Source: Siniperca chuatsi
Lineage: Eukaryota; Chordata; Actinopteri; Centrarchiformes; Sinipercidae
NCBI RefSeq assembly: GCF_020085105.1
Contig: NC_058046.1
Span: forward strand, 2,620,175 to 2,684,174
Length of the DNA stretch: 64,000 nt
Direction: 5' to 3'
The position numbers and the translations under genes were made by a program. Positions 23,651 to 60,258 of this stretch are shown here, one piece after another. Under the pieces are notes generated by a model that saw only the letters and a program-made list of their open reading frames with translations, made no database searches and was not told the DNA's origin. Each line of letters begins with the position of its first letter. The stretch's first letter is position 1.

Positions 23651-24159
23651 AAGTGAAACTATATTAATTCCTCCTCTGGAATATAATGTGTACTGTGCAA
23701 CGTCTAAAGTGAGACGTAAATTGGGACTTCATGATGGATTTCAATACCTACTTGTTTATTTGGTTTCCCCACTCAGCCTCTGTGTTTGTACTTAGTTTGT
23801 ACTGGTGATTTAGTTGCTTCAGTTTATTTCAGATGCTTAAAAAGTCATAGAAAGAATGTGTACAATCATCGTGAAACAGCCATCATTCATACTACCCCAT
23901 CGCCTAAAGTTTACCAGTCATTTGAAACCACAAACACGTTTTGAAATGGATTTTATCAACATAACAAACATTTTTATCGTTGAACGTATCTGCAAAGGTT
24001 GCAAAATGACTAATCATACCTGCAAAATGATCAGTGGCAACATTTTTGCCCCTACAATTGTCATGGCCTTAATACCGCCTGCATTATTCTTCCTGTTGTC
24101 AGTTAACCAGACCAGACCCTGACATCCACCCCCCCTCCAACAGTTGTCCTCAGCTCTTC

Positions 24160-24420
24160 CCACCGCCTGACCTGACCCCCGGCCTACACACCTGCCCCTC
24201 ATTCCCCTAATCAGCTTCCCCAGTATATATTCCAGCCACCGCCCCTCACTTCCCTGCAGTGTTGCAGTGTCTTTTTTTGGACACTTTTGCTTGCCCTCTG
24301 CTGTGTTAGCCTGTTTGGACCGACCAGCTGTAGATGAACTGTTTTAAACTACAGACACAGTAAAACTTGTTTTAATCCAACCTGACGGCTCTGACGCATT
24401 TTAGTCTGTTTCCTGCAAAA
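24160..24420. repeat. Possible dispersed repeat with TATA-like core
   Basis: A C-rich piece ('cctgcccctcattcccctaa') leads into 'cccagtatatattccagcca' and then 'cctgcagtgttgcagtgtct'. I recognise this layout loosely from fish interspersed repeats. The TATA-like word could look like a promoter, but no coding exon follows. Confidence 0.3.
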
Positions 24421-24734
24421 CTGAGCCTTTGCAACAAACATCGACTAAAGCATGATGTTTTTATGGTTCTGTTTAGGCAACTGAAAACACATGGTTAAAT
24501 TAGTTCAGGTTGGAAGAAAAAGATTTCAACCGTGACTTGACGCTTTAGACAACGAGCACGTTGACTTTTTTAAGATTTAACCAAAACCATAATCTTCGTT
24601 TTAGCCAACTGGGAATTACAATCATGTTGGACAATTCTGCATGATGTGGTGGATGAGCCTTTCATCACAGACCTGCAATTAATGTTTTCCTGTTTACTTA
24701 CAATAATCACTATCTTTTTCAAAAATGTTGTGCC

Positions 24735-25118
24735 ACACTAGCAGCATGGCTCTATGGATGGTCTGTAGGTCAGTGACTATGGGATGGATTGCCATGAAAT
24801 TTAGTACGGACATTCATGTTCCCAAGAGGATAAATCCTATTGGTCCGGTGATCCCCTGACTTTTCAAATAGCGTCACCACACCATTTCATCTTGTTCAAT
24901 ATTTTGGTTTTATGGCCAAATACCTGCAAAACGAGTGCTAATTAGCAAATGTTAGCATGCTAACAGGCTAAACTAAGATGGTGAACCTGGTAAATATTAC
25001 CTGCTAAACATCAGAATGTTAGCATTGCAATTGTGAGCAAGTTAGCATGATGACGTGAGCATTTAGTATAGCCCCACAGAGCCGTTAGCATGCCTGTGGA
25101 CTTTTAGTCTTGTTTAGC
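24735..25118 (+). repeat. Dispersed 'TTAGCATGCTAAC' repeat, copy 3
   Basis: Matches copy 1: 'ggattgccatgaaattta', 'acattcatgttcccaagagg', 'ctgacttttcaaatagcg', 'aaatacctgcaaaacgag', 'gcaaatgttagcatgctaac'. It lies 1.4 kb from the inverted copy 2, so the pair could form a long imperfect hairpin. Confidence 0.8.
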
Positions 25119-26132
25119 AGACAGTGTTGCAGAACACTCAAATTATCATAAAACATACAAAAACATTAACATACTGCTGGAGCACCTGTCGGGCCTCAAT
25201 GTTGCATGCTATGGATTACAATGTTATGCTCTGTTATGCTATGCTAAGGGCCTCTGCACACACTAATTTGTTTAAAAAACGGACACATCCTCCTTCTGGG
25301 GTGCATACACAACTTCTGACTGTTGAGCTTTCACTCTGGTCGTCCCTCCACCTCCATCCAGTCCCGTCCTCTCCGTCCTGCCGGGGGACGGCCGGCTGCA
25401 GGAATGCGAGGCGAGAACTGGGACCGTCCCAAATGACTGCACACACAAAAAAGGATTTAACTCTTTGTCACAATTGTCCCCTCACACTCTGGCCTGCAAG
25501 AAAAAACAGCACAAGACTCCCTAAACCAACCCCCACCACCACAACAACCCTCAACCCTGACCCACCCCCTCATTGTATACAACCCCCCTCCTCTCCTACC
25601 CCTACCTTTCTCCTGACCCCGGCCGCGTGCATAAAGGACCATCAGAAGTATCGCTGGCCACATTTACAAGTGAAAGAGGCCCAATAATGGAGCGGTTAGC
25701 GAGAAGAATGAGGAGACAGAGGGGCACTCACAGATGTGGAGGTGGGTGGGGAGGGAGGGAGGAAGGAGCAGCGTCCCATTGTTGCCCCCCCACCCCCAAT
25801 GGAGGGGAGGAAGGAAGAAGGGAGGGCTGGGACGGGTGCAGAGGTAAAGTAGGAGCTGAAAGTGGCTTTTTACACCCGATTTGTAATGGGGGAGTAGAGG
25901 GGAGGCAAGAGGGAGAGAGAGAAGGGGGAGGAGGAGGAAAAGAGATATGAAGGGGGGGAAGTAAAGAAGAAGAGGAAGGGGGAAAAGAAAGTCAGACAGA
26001 GCAGACATCGTCCCTCAACTTTCCCTCTCTCTCCCTATTTTCAACAATGCTCTCTCGCTCGCTCTCTCTCTCCAATAATGAGGCTGGTCCAGCTGTTCTG
26101 CAGGAGCCTGTGAGGCTCAGAGGTCATGAGAG

Positions 26133-26134
<2 letters not shown>

Positions 26135-26173
<39 letters not shown>

Positions 26174-26218
26174 TGTGTGTGTGTGAGTGTGTGTGTGTGT
26201 GTGAGTGTGTGTGTGTGG
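26135..26218. repeat. (TA)n followed by (GT)n compound microsatellite
   Basis: About 36 bases of TA run directly into GT with occasional GA interruptions. Seen directly. Confidence 0.95.
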
Positions 26219-26754
26219 TGGTCATCCTGGCATTGTTATATATGTGTGTCTCATTGTCCAGAAGGATGGAGATGGCGATACAGCAGCTGGTGTGAAGAGG
26301 CCTCTAAGCTGACCTTCGAACCCCTCCTCTTCCTCACACCGCCTGTGTGGTGGTGGTGGGGTTGGAAGGGTGGGGTTGGGGTGGTTAATGAAGTCATCAC
26401 AGCAGGATCGTGGCGAGATGTGGCATATATAGGAGGCGACGGGGTGCCGTCAGAGGATGAGGAGATGTTTCCAAAATGTCGGTAGGGCGGTCACCTCCAG
26501 GTTACAAGTCAACACTTGGACGTCAACAAAGAAACTGAGTTGGCTGAGAAAGCTGAGTCAAAGCAGCTGGTGCAGTTTGGCAGTAACTTAAAACATGTCG
26601 ACCGTCGCGGATCCAAAGGGTTTGTTGATGCGGAGCGACAAACTTTAATTTTAAAGGACCAAACCAAAGTGTTTTGGAGGGGAGCATTTTTTCCTTTTAT
26701 TAAACAGCACGGCAAAGAGGTGACAGCAAATGACGAGAGAGAAAGAGAGGGATG

Positions 26755-26850
26755 ATGGGAAACACAGGCTGCTGGAAGGGCATGAACCTGGGACATAACA
26801 CATGGTCAGCGTCTTAAACCTCTAGGCCACCAGGACACCCCCCAAACCAG
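26755..26850 (-). repeat. tRNA-derived SINE head, minus strand
   Basis: Read on the minus strand the text contains 'tggtggcctagaggtttaag' (an A-box) and, about 40 bases further on, 'ccaggttcatgccc' (a B-box), the internal RNA polymerase III promoter of a tRNA-derived SINE. Only the head is clear; the body was not traced. Confidence 0.6.
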
Positions 26851-27389
26851 TGTTTTTGCATGTCGTAGCCTTTTTACTACAAATCCTGTATACTGAAGCT
26901 TTAATCTGTAAGAACTCCACTTACTAGCTTTTTCCAGAGCCTCCTCAGCAAATAGTCTCTGACGTAAAGTAAAAAAGTATCGTAACGTAATGTATGAATG
27001 TAACATTACATTATATTCAATTTGCACTTTTGTGTAGTGTAATGAGTATAAAGTATCTTAATGTGATGTAAATTAGTGTAACATACTGTGACATAATTTT
27101 TTGTAAGTTCAAGTAACTGTACGATACATTAATGTGGCAGATGATTTAGTTTTTTTAATTTATATTTTAATTTTATTTGTTTCTCCACACTATTGTTAAT
27201 GATTGATAAGAATTCAATCCGTTTTCGTGTGGTGGCGGGGCGTGAACTGTTTTCGGCTTCTGACATGACAGAAAAGGTTTCAGATCCGCTGACTTAGTGA
27301 AACGTAAACTAGTGTAATACAAAATAATGTAATTTAGTGTGAGATAACATGACGTAACGTAATGTAACATTACATTCATTTGGCAGATG

Positions 27390-27426
<37 letters not shown>
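27390..27426. repeat. (CA)n microsatellite
   Basis: A CA run of about 37 bases. Seen directly. Confidence 0.95.
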
Positions 27427-27429
<3 letters not shown>

Positions 27430-27955
27430 TACAGGCAGTCAGTGTATTACAACTGGACTGGACCAACACGCTAACTGTTCCCGTGGATCAGGGGGAACAC
27501 AAAAGCAGTTCAAAGAAAAATTCCCACCCTTTGGGGGTTTTTTTGATTCCAAAAGGTATGAAAATCACTTTCTAGATAGACACTGACAGAGCTGAGCTAA
27601 AAAAAAAAAACAACACCAGGATAAGTTCTGAAACTGTTTAGCAGGTTCATCACAGGAAGGAGGTCTCACTTCCTGGCTGCGTCTTCCTGCAGCATTTCTG
27701 ATTGTAGGTTGCCCGGACTCTTTGGGTTTGGACCCGTGAAAGACACATTTTGAATGTTGCACAAAACAACATTTCACTGTCAGCACGGTCATTTATTTAT
27801 TCATTTATTCATTTAGGTGTTTCGGTCAGTGACAGATGACCGCCACTATGGAATAAATCAGAGAACAGCTGATAGGAAAAGACACAAAAGATCACCTTTC
27901 TTCTGTGTGGACCACCCAAAATGTTCCCTCAAGCCAAGTGGACTTTGAGTTGTGA

Positions 27956-28035
<80 letters not shown>
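27956..28035. repeat. (CA)n microsatellite, longest in window
   Basis: A pure CA run of about 80 bases. Seen directly. It could be polymorphic and is a likely place for assembly length error. Confidence 0.97.
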
Positions 28036-28038
<3 letters not shown>

Positions 28039-30589
28039 TACTAAAGACCTCTGACACCTGTTCATTTCCGATGGAGAAACTATTAATTTCCTGCCGAAGG
28101 AGATAGTGGAGCTACGTCTCTGTCAGAGAGATAACATCTCCTCTACTTCCTGTTCAGAGCTCACAGGTGACAAACAGCAGCTCCACTCATTCTCCATCAG
28201 TGACAGGTGGAGGAAAACAACATGTATCAATACTACGCCAGTTTTCAGTTAGGTTTTACCTTGAACTTAGCGCAGTCCGTCTGTGCTGCATTTTTCCTGG
28301 TTACTTCCTGTCACACCAACAACAAGAATATTCAGATTTTTAAATATAGTTCATCAGGTGAAGCGTGGTTAGAAGCTTTCAGCAGTACATGAAATCTGTG
28401 TGAGGCCACTACCTGTGTGTTGTTGAGAGGTCTATCTGTATTATCTTTAATTTAGTAAGTAATCACAATAAAATACTGGCTACTGAACAGCGATGCGTTC
28501 ACATACCGCCAATGTGACTTCCTAGTTAAATACACGTTATATATTTGAACAGTGATGCAAAAAGTGAACTAACTACAGTCCGTGACAACGAATCTTTAAA
28601 CTGAACTCAATGTGAGGATTTGAATCAGCAAAGTGACTCCTGGGCAGATTTATCACATACTGTAACAGCACTTCCATGTTTATTTATACATCAGCTGATG
28701 TGTTGGTGAATTAAACTGGACTTTACCTCAAACACTGGCCAGGTCTATTAAATGAGAGGCAGGAGAACAGCTGTCGAGGTCGTTGGTGCCAGTAATGTGT
28801 TGCAATGTGCCAAGAAATAAGTGCAGGTTTCAAAATCCTTTAAAAAGCATGTATAAATGTTTGGAGGTGAAATATGGAGAAAAACTTTATGGAAAAAGTA
28901 GACGGAATGATGAAAACTTATAGGACTACTTTGAAATTATAATTATCATTTCAATCAAGCACAGTGCAGAGAAAAGGATGTGTTCAACCCGTCACCAATC
29001 ACCAACTCATAGCGTGCAGTTTTACAGTGTGGACACAAACATGGTACAGTGTATTTAATGGACAGGTCTGAAACAGTTTTGTTGTGTATTTAAATTTTTA
29101 TTTTTTCATTACACTGCAGTGCTAGAAGTTGCATTTGGATATTTCAGTCACCAACATCCAGGCACTTCAGTGGCTGACACTGGAAACGTAGTGGTCCCAT
29201 AACACTGGAAGATGCCAGAAGCTTCCAAAAAGACGACAACCCTACAAATAATGGCCGCTGCTGAGTGTGTGTGCAGTGATTGTTCTGCTTAAAAGGAGAT
29301 TAGGTAATTTAGTATGGCAGGGTAAGAAGTGTACGACTGGTACACTCGCACTGTCTGGCCTCTGAAGGCAAAAACGACTGATATTTGCATGGAGTCTGGT
29401 GGGTATTTACAGGCTGTCTTCTCTGTGTACAGTACAAGTTCATTCAGGTTCGAAATTAATAAATGGATCTTGTGGACTACTTCACTGTTTTGACAACAGT
29501 GACTGAACAGTAAAGATGGACTGTATGTTACAGACTTCTGCCTTATATGTCAATATTCAGTCTGTTATTGTGTTCATGTCTTTGCTCCAATGAGAAATTC
29601 ATGTTAATGTACTGCACTTGTAAATTTAATTAAGCTTGATTTTCATTGCATTTTAATTGTCTGACTTGCTGCCGCAGGTCTTCATACAGCCGTCATTTAA
29701 CACAACAAATAATTAATGGGTTACAATCATTAATTAGTTGTAAACAACTCAAACTCGTGGCAATATTTCTGAATTAAAGTATTCATTTTGTCAGATGCAT
29801 ACTGACTTCTCAACACATGCACTGCCTTCACAAAGACAGAGTGAGACAAACAAAGTTCTTTATCTCAATAATATATCAGGTCCATTTTATCCTCCATAAG
29901 AGTAAAGTGCACTTTGAGTGTGTTTAAACACACAGGCAATACCTTTTACAATACATTTTACATTAAAGAAACAAAATATAATATCATTTTTTACAGATTA
30001 ACAGAATTAAAATGCACCGAGCTGCAGGCGAACTCTGCTTCACCTCTTGGCAAAATGAAGTCTTTACTGCCCCCTGGTGGCGGACAGCAGCAAAGTGATA
30101 ATATTTTCAAGTAAAATCCATCTTCTGCTTCAGATTTCTTCCTTCATTTAAAAACAAAAAACTACTCCCCTCTTTAGACAGGAGCTGTAGTTTGGTACAA
30201 CATATGTTGGATGCTGTTATGCTGATTATTTAGAGGAAAACTAAAAGTCATTTGAAGTCATTCTAGTTGCATTTCTTGAGGGAGCTGATATTTAAGTGAT
30301 AATTGAATTCTTATTTTAACTAGTATTGGTAGATATCATTATAATTGTTGAATATTGTTAAATTATACTGGTTAGATTTGGTTCAGCACTAATGATGGCA
30401 TGAGCTAAAACATGTGCCATAAATGTCTTTAAAGCTCCGGTCTCACATGGAATTACATCCCAATCACTCAGAAGTCACAACCTTGTATCTCTTATTCTAG
30501 TGTTTGCTTTCCAACGCTCTTCAGAAAGAGCCTAAAAATGTACTGTAATCCAGCTAAAATAAAATGGACGCGGTTGAGATCAGCTACAT

Positions 30590-30980
30590 TTCAGCCCCCC
30601 TTACTGCAGCATGCAGGAACTCTTTGCAACTTTGTGTTGACCATAAAGATTTTTTTCCCCACAAATTAAAACTTTCAGAACTATTTTGAGACTTCTGACC
30701 CCTTTTAGTAAAACTCCCAAACTGTGAAGACAAAACAGAAAATCGGCATCAGTGAGAGAGGAGGCTGAGCTTCTTTCTACTGCTGCTGCTAGTCGGCTAA
30801 GAGATCTGCTGTGGACACCTGTGGGGGAACTGGGAAGCTTCCCGCAGCGAATAGTGAAAAGATAAATAAATAGACTTAAAACAAAATAATTGATGACCTC
30901 CACTGATGGCAAACGAACTGCAGCTGAAATCTGGAGCCACACTGTACCAACTTCAGAGTAAATAAATTAAAGGTAGAGTT
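30590..30980. other. Unassigned block downstream of tor2a
   Basis: An open frame of 113 codons on the minus strand here looks like repeat-derived text rather than a known protein, and I see no splice sites linking it to tor2a. It may be part of a dispersed repeat or of the tor2a downstream flank. Confidence 0.25.
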
Positions 30981-31341
30981 GGGTTTGAGGTAGAGTGCGG
31001 CGTGACTCCTGGTTTAGACACCGAATTAATGCTCAGAGGAAAAACTCTCTTGTGCTCACAGTTGGACACGTGCCGACCGCTACAGCAACGATGCCTTGAG
31101 GGAAACCCAGCTTTGACAGCGCAAAACTGCTTTGAATTCAGGCGGTTGCGATTTCAGTTCCCCTTCAAGTACAGGAAGCGTCCTCGACTCTGAATCCCTG
31201 CCTGCTCCAGAGATGCTGCTCTGACCTCCATGTGGGAGAAACTGATTCAGACAGACTCGCAGATCTGTTTCTTTTCACCGACTCACCTCAGGAGGAGTTT
31301 CCCTTTCAGTCTTTAAAAATACAAACAGTTCCCCCTTCGGC

Positions 31342-34407
<3,066 letters not shown>

Positions 34408-34620
34408 TTTGGCTGCCTGTTGGCGTACAGAAAGCCGGAGTGCTCCTTCTCCTAACGACGACCGGCCAGTTTGTAGTTTTTCCACTTCGAGGAAACACGT
34501 AACGATATGAAAGAGGGGACTACATTTCCCAGAAAGCATCTGGCATGGGGCGTAGTGCGTTGGACACGTTGGAGGATCACAGTCCACAATGCACAGCGAT
34601 TTTAACAGCATCTGAAAAAA
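34408..34620 (-). promoter_or_regulatory. tor2a 5' UTR and proximal promoter region
   Basis: The 200 bases upstream of the tor2a start are more CpG-rich than the flanks and carry no TATA box near the start. A CpG-type promoter is the likely reading. The start site cannot be fixed from sequence. Confidence 0.4.
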
Positions 34621-36628
34621 TACTGCAAAAAAAACGTGTCGCTGTATATGCAGTATTTTATTATAAATATATTCAAATTTGAATTTATGTAATTACACAC
34701 TGGACATATTTGCAAAACATGTCACTGTGTGGTAGAATAAAATAAAATAGAAACGTTGTAGGAGCATAGAAAACAGCTGTTTCATTATCATATGATTCAA
34801 CAGAAAATGTAGACACTCAAAACATTCATATTTGTAATGAACTGTAATCTTGTACAGAAATAAAGTACAGTAAAACAGAACATAGTAGAAAATGTGATTT
34901 ATACAGTAGAGGGTGCTATTAATGTGGAAATGGTCTATTAAACAGCCAGGGTGCAATTAAGTGTTTTTGAGTATTTATAGAAAAACTGACCAGACTGAGA
35001 AAACAATATAGTTTTACACACACACAAAAAAAGACATTTGTTCGTGACACATTACAGTAAGGGGTAATAAAACGTTTTAGGCGAATTTCATAACACCTAC
35101 ATTTAAAAATAATAATAATAATAATAATTTTGTGAGAAAGAATTATGTATGGGTTTTCTATTTCACAATATGCAGCATGAGTCAGCTTTAGTGGAGGCCA
35201 AGAAATGGCATGTAAATGACAGTTTTATCCAATAAACTGGCTTGACAGTGAGGTAAACATGTTTATTTGCAATTTTAGATAAATATTAATCATTAATATT
35301 ATGTAAGGTAATAGAAATGTTCTGTACCTGTGAGCTGTACTCGTGTGGTTAGTTTACTTTCAGTTCACTCACTTCCAGTTCACATAGTGATAATGAGAGG
35401 TACAGTATTTGTGATAATGTGATTAACTGTACAGCTTTAATTTGGAAGGAAACAGGAAGAAAAGGGGACGTTTAAAAAAAACAAACAAACTAAACCTCTG
35501 AACTGAAAGTGAACTGATCCCGGCACTGATCACAGCATTTGTAATCTCATTAAATATTCACTTTTCATTCACTATTCACTATTCATTAGGAAAAAATCCT
35601 AATGATTAACACACGACGATAAACATGATACAAAAAATGCAAATGTAGATACAACGTTATTCTGTTATTGGGTTGTACAATATGACATACAGTTCGTACA
35701 GTTGTCGAGTTAAGGAAGGGCCAGCCTTCAGGCAGGCAAACACATTTCTCTACATTAACCGAGCAGACTGAGGCACAGCCTCAGCTCAGGGACTATTTTC
35801 ATGAAAACAGGCTTCATTTAACGGAAAATGGGGGTTTTTTTTCTGCAGAACAGAAGCACAACAGAGCCTGGCACAGGGATGGATGGTAAGAAACATATCA
35901 AATAAAAGATGCTGGCAGCATCAGGTTGATTGCTGACTCATTGGCACTTTGAAACATTAAAGTGGGTCCTCGGTTAGGAATATAGATAGTGATAAATGAG
36001 ACTGTGAGGAGGATGGTAAATGAGAATGCAGTTTATAAATGTACACCAAAGCAGGAGCTGCGACGCCATCAGACAGGAAGCTGCTTACTTTGTATTTTCT
36101 GTCTGACTACCTCATACTTCCAGTGCCTCCACCGTCCTGCATCTAGTGGTTTCTTCCGGAAACTCCTAATTCTTGTCTCTAACTCTGACTTTAACATATA
36201 GTACAGTATAATTTAAGCAGCACTCTGCCTTGGGTTCGATCAGTCCTGCTCAGCTTCAAAGGTGCTAAAATACTGGTATGAGAAATGAACCCTTTAGCAT
36301 GACAACACGTTTGAAGCTAACATTCATCCCGTTGATGTGCTTTTGAACAGGAATCTGAATCCCAACAAGCTCCAGAGAACCAGGTGCATCACAGTCTGTT
36401 ACATTTGGGCAGATGTTGACTGACAGAGGTGGCGTACTGTTTGAGTCTAGAGTTTAGATGCTTATGAAGTGTGTTTGTGGCTGGTTGAAACATCGTCTTG
36501 CTCTCCCTTTTAATGACCTTCCAGTTGCCCTAGAGCAAGTCACCAGAACCCCAACTGCTCCGTGTCCAACAGGCATGACAGGAAGCTCTTCCCGGATAAA
36601 CATCAAAGTCATTAAAACAGGTCTGGGG
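34620..36628 (-). other. Interval between sh2d3c stop and tor2a start
   Basis: AT-rich and without coding resemblance. It should hold the sh2d3c 3' UTR and its polyadenylation site as well as tor2a upstream sequence. A short (AAT)n run lies near 35,108-35,127. Confidence 0.4.
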
Positions 36629-56885
<20,257 letters not shown>

Positions 56886-57209
56886 CTGAAAAACAAAAGT
56901 CAAAAATACTCTGTAAAGCTTCATTACAGGAGTCCGTAAGCTTCTGCTCTTGTTTTAGCCTCTTTTCCACCTCTGTTTGACTGTGGGGATTTACTGTACA
57001 TGCATGCATCTTCTCAATTCTTATATATGTGGATACTTTATATCAGGGAGCACAAAGACAGGGGGCCTTTCAAACATCCCTGTTCAGCTGGTCCTCACTG
57101 AGGCACTGGCACACAGTTACTGCATCCATGAAGCCGTTTTAGCATTACAGCAACCTTGGCTCTAACATGATGCTGATGTTTAGTCAAGTCAAGTTTATTT
57201 CTATAGCAC

Positions 57210-57670
57210 ATGTTTAGCATGTTCACAATCATAGTTTAGCATGTTAGCATGCTAACATTTGCTAATAAGCAATAAACACAAAGTACAGCTGAGGCTGATG
57301 GGAATTTCATTAGTTTTGCAGGTATTTGGTCATAAACCAAAGTACTGGACAAAGTGAAGTTTTGACCTGATGATGGAGCAGGGTCATCAAAGTCATTAGT
57401 ATTCAGCCTCTGGAGACCATGAATATCTGAACCAAATTTGGTGCCGACACATCAAGTAGATGTTTCATAGAATAAGTGAAAACTTTGACCTGCTGGTGGC
57501 GCTAGAGGAAAAGTCAGAGGATCACCAAAGTCATTAGGATTCATCTTCTGGGCACCAGGAATGTGCGTGTCAAATTTCATGGCAACCCATCTGATAATTG
57601 TTGAGACATTTGAGTCTGAACCAAAGTGGTGGACTGACCGACAGACACAGAGTCATGTGACCAACATGGC
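57210..57670 (-). repeat. Dispersed 'TTAGCATGCTAAC' repeat, copy 4 (inverted)
   Basis: Matches the family at 8.4 kb on the opposite strand: 'tagcatgttagcatgctaac', 'gcaggtatttggtcataaac', 'ctggtggcgctagaggaaaa', and a 'tcatggcaacccatctgata' end. The 'gctagaggaaaagtc' / 'gatcaccaaagtcatta' unit appears in two diverged tandem versions. Confidence 0.8.
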
Positions 57671-59900
57671 TAAAACCTTCTGCAATTACATCTAAACTTG
57701 CTCTTTCTGTGAAATCCACTCATTGCTGCAGAAGCTGCTCTTTCTTCTGGCTGCAGATGTTTTGTGGGGTTTTAGAATCTTAAGTTACTGTTTCTATTTA
57801 TTTCTGTGGGTTTAGACAGCACTTTGGTTGTTTAAAGGTGAAATTTAGGTTGTTTCCAAGAGGAAATGAACATTTTATTCATGGTTTTATAATCGCATTT
57901 CTGTTTCATTCTGATTTGTGGTATATTTTTGTGGTATCTGTTGCTGCCTATGCATCTTGTCCAGGGCTCTTGAAAAACGGTTTAGTGGTTAAATAAAGGC
58001 TTAAATGAATAAAAATATAGAATTTCATAGGAAGCTTCCTCCACATAGCTATGTCATTTGGTACTGTGGGAGAAATGTGTTTAAGTTATGCGATGACGTG
58101 ATAGTTAACCCGAGATTGAGTCCTTCAGACTTGACATGCTTTATGCTTTGGATGCCCGGAGGAAGACCTTGGAGATGCTTCACCTTCATAATAAGCATGG
58201 ATGAGATCTGGTCTTGGCCGTCAGTCCCAGACACTGCCTGCCTCTGCCTTATGGAGTCCTTTCTTCAAGGCACAGGTACCATATAAAGCTGAGACACGGG
58301 TGTGAAGAGTTTGGTACTGACTGTGTGCATGTATGCAAGCTGTGCCAATATCTTCTCTGATATCAGATCTGTGTTGTAATAAACTCATATATTCAAGCAA
58401 GGACAACTTATTCTTCTATTCATCAAAGCGAAGCTTGAAGTTTTTCAACTTAAGGTACTAATTATGATGAAAATAGTAATTTACTCAAGAGATCAGTTCT
58501 AATTAAACCCAAACAAATATGAATTCATTATTCAGTGGTTATTGGTGTGTGCACTGACTAAAAGACGCTCTTAGTTACAGTAGCAATTAATTATAATTAA
58601 TTGGAATTAGAAGTGTAACAATGTTTTTAACCTTTGATCTATTTTGCCATTAGTACCAAATTACATAGTTATTTCCAAGAAACTGCCTTGGAAATTATTA
58701 GTAAGTTGTGCGCCTCTTAAAATAAACATGCTATAGGCAACAATCACATTTAGACGTCTTGTGTAATGATTTAGTCATAGTTCAACACTAATCTGCTTCG
58801 TCGTGGCTGTGTAGGTGTGCTTTGATCAGATTTGAATGACGTTGGCATCTTCCTGGTAACAGAAGCAAACAACCCAACCGTGATCGGACTCAGGTTCTCA
58901 ATTTTGTATTACTCAGTTTTTCCAACAGCACTCACTTCAACCCGAAAGCACGAAGAGAAACAAGCAAATACAGAAATCTCTCACGAGTAACGACCAGATA
59001 ACAGTGTGTTCATGTTGTGCAACATTTCGTCTACATGTAGCAGTGGTTTCCAGTCTGGGAGCTCAGATAATTGCGAGGGGTTACTAGATAAATAAAGGGA
59101 TAAAAAAGATTATATTAGATACATTTTTTGTCTCTATTTTTTTGCTTTTTTCTTGTCAAATACTTGATGATTTTACCTCATAAAGCTCCTAAATATCTGA
59201 TGAATCAATCAGAGAATTAAAGATCAAACCATAGTCTTTGAAAATAACTTAAAATGCCTTAATGATCTCTGAATCTCTGCAATCTTAATATAAACTCCGG
59301 TTTTCTTAAATGGCTGAGTTTTATGCCTCTGTTTTTGTAATCACCACCTCTAGACTTACAATGAATTGACTCATTTTATCTCTTTTTTAGTTTACATGAG
59401 AAATTCAGCTGAGTCATGATAATATCACTTCATATCACTCTACATTCATTTTGTCATTAACCCCTTTATGAATATGTTTGGACTTTTCTGTTTGTAAAGA
59501 TTCATCAAGATACATTTTCTGCAGATTTCTCATTCGGTGCGATCGCTGTCTCTCGGGTTTTTGGTGCTCTTCGGCCCCACAGCTCCAGCTGAGCCCAAAC
59601 CTGACAACAGGACTGCTGAGAGGCTGGGTGAAGTCCCGGAGCCCAGCTGTTGGCGCCAACGTTAAGTGCTGCTAAAACAACAATGTCGTGTTTTCACATA
59701 TGTAGTTCTACACTTGTTCAATAAAGAAGATATAGAATATAAATAAGAAGCTTTAGAGTTGTTTGACGGTGGATTTTCGAGGCTAGCAGTCTACCCCTGC
59801 TTTCTGTCTCGCAAACAAGCTAGGCTAACATGTCCTGGACCTGATCTCCAGCTTCTCATCTGAGAAATGCACTGCTCTGTCCTGGATGGTAGTAGCAGTA
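57671..59900. other. Non-coding sequence upstream of the first sh2d3c exon found
   Basis: No exon that could supply the missing sh2d3c N-terminus is recognised on the minus strand. The sequence is AT-rich with no dominant repeat. Confidence 0.4.
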
Positions 59901-59901
59901 G

Positions 59902-60258
59902 TAGGGCCGGGTACTGTTGAAATCGAACTGATATTTTTCTTGAGTTTTGGTGTCGATACCAAAATACTACTTTTTTTCAGTACCTTACTTTGAGGAATAT
60001 ATCCACAAAACCCTTTTTTCATTTAACAAAAGAAGCCAAAGCTCACAACTGATAAATGTCGTCTAAACACAGGCAGCCGTCCGGGAACTTTGACTAAATA
60101 AAATCCAACTTTGATTTAAATCACAAACTATCTGATCAGAGAATAAGTGAACAAGTTACAAATCTGACCAGATATTTGATGCCAACTTTCAGTACTTGAC
60201 CGTTTTTGGTACTCGATGCTACAGACACATTTTGGTTGAGGTTCAGTACCCAGCCCTA
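59902..60258. mobile_element. Non-autonomous element with 'tagggcYgggtactg' termini
   Basis: The left end reads TAGGGCCGGGTACTG and the right end CAGTACCCAGCCCTA, an inverted repeat of 15 bases with one mismatch. Internal text ('gtgtcgataccaaaatac', 'tttttggtactcgatgc') also folds back partly. No transposase frame. It is hAT-like by analogy with common fish elements. Confidence 0.7.

Larger units (their letters stand above)
21181..31341. other. Long interval without protein-coding exons
   Basis: Apart from the listed repeats, I find no open stretch with protein-family resemblance and plausible splice sites. Pieces such as 25,330-25,460, 28,060-28,420 and 29,000-30,120 look like unique non-coding DNA. 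The frames at 22.0-22.6, 25.1-25.7 and 25.6-26.0 kb are products of CA/GT, CCA and GGA-rich text. Confidence 0.5.

Noticed and set aside
25124..26008. Frames of 114-187 codons on both strands
   Set aside because: Compositional: C-rich and GGA-rich sequence, poly-Pro/Thr and poly-Gly; no conserved motif.
27956..28035. CRISPR-like or satellite array
   Set aside because: Simple (CA)n with no spacers; the genome is vertebrate.
5637..31341. Exons of STXBP1, CFAP157 or TTC16, expected from human synteny
   Set aside because: Looked for conserved motifs by eye and found none. Small exons could be missed; a tBLASTn search would settle it.
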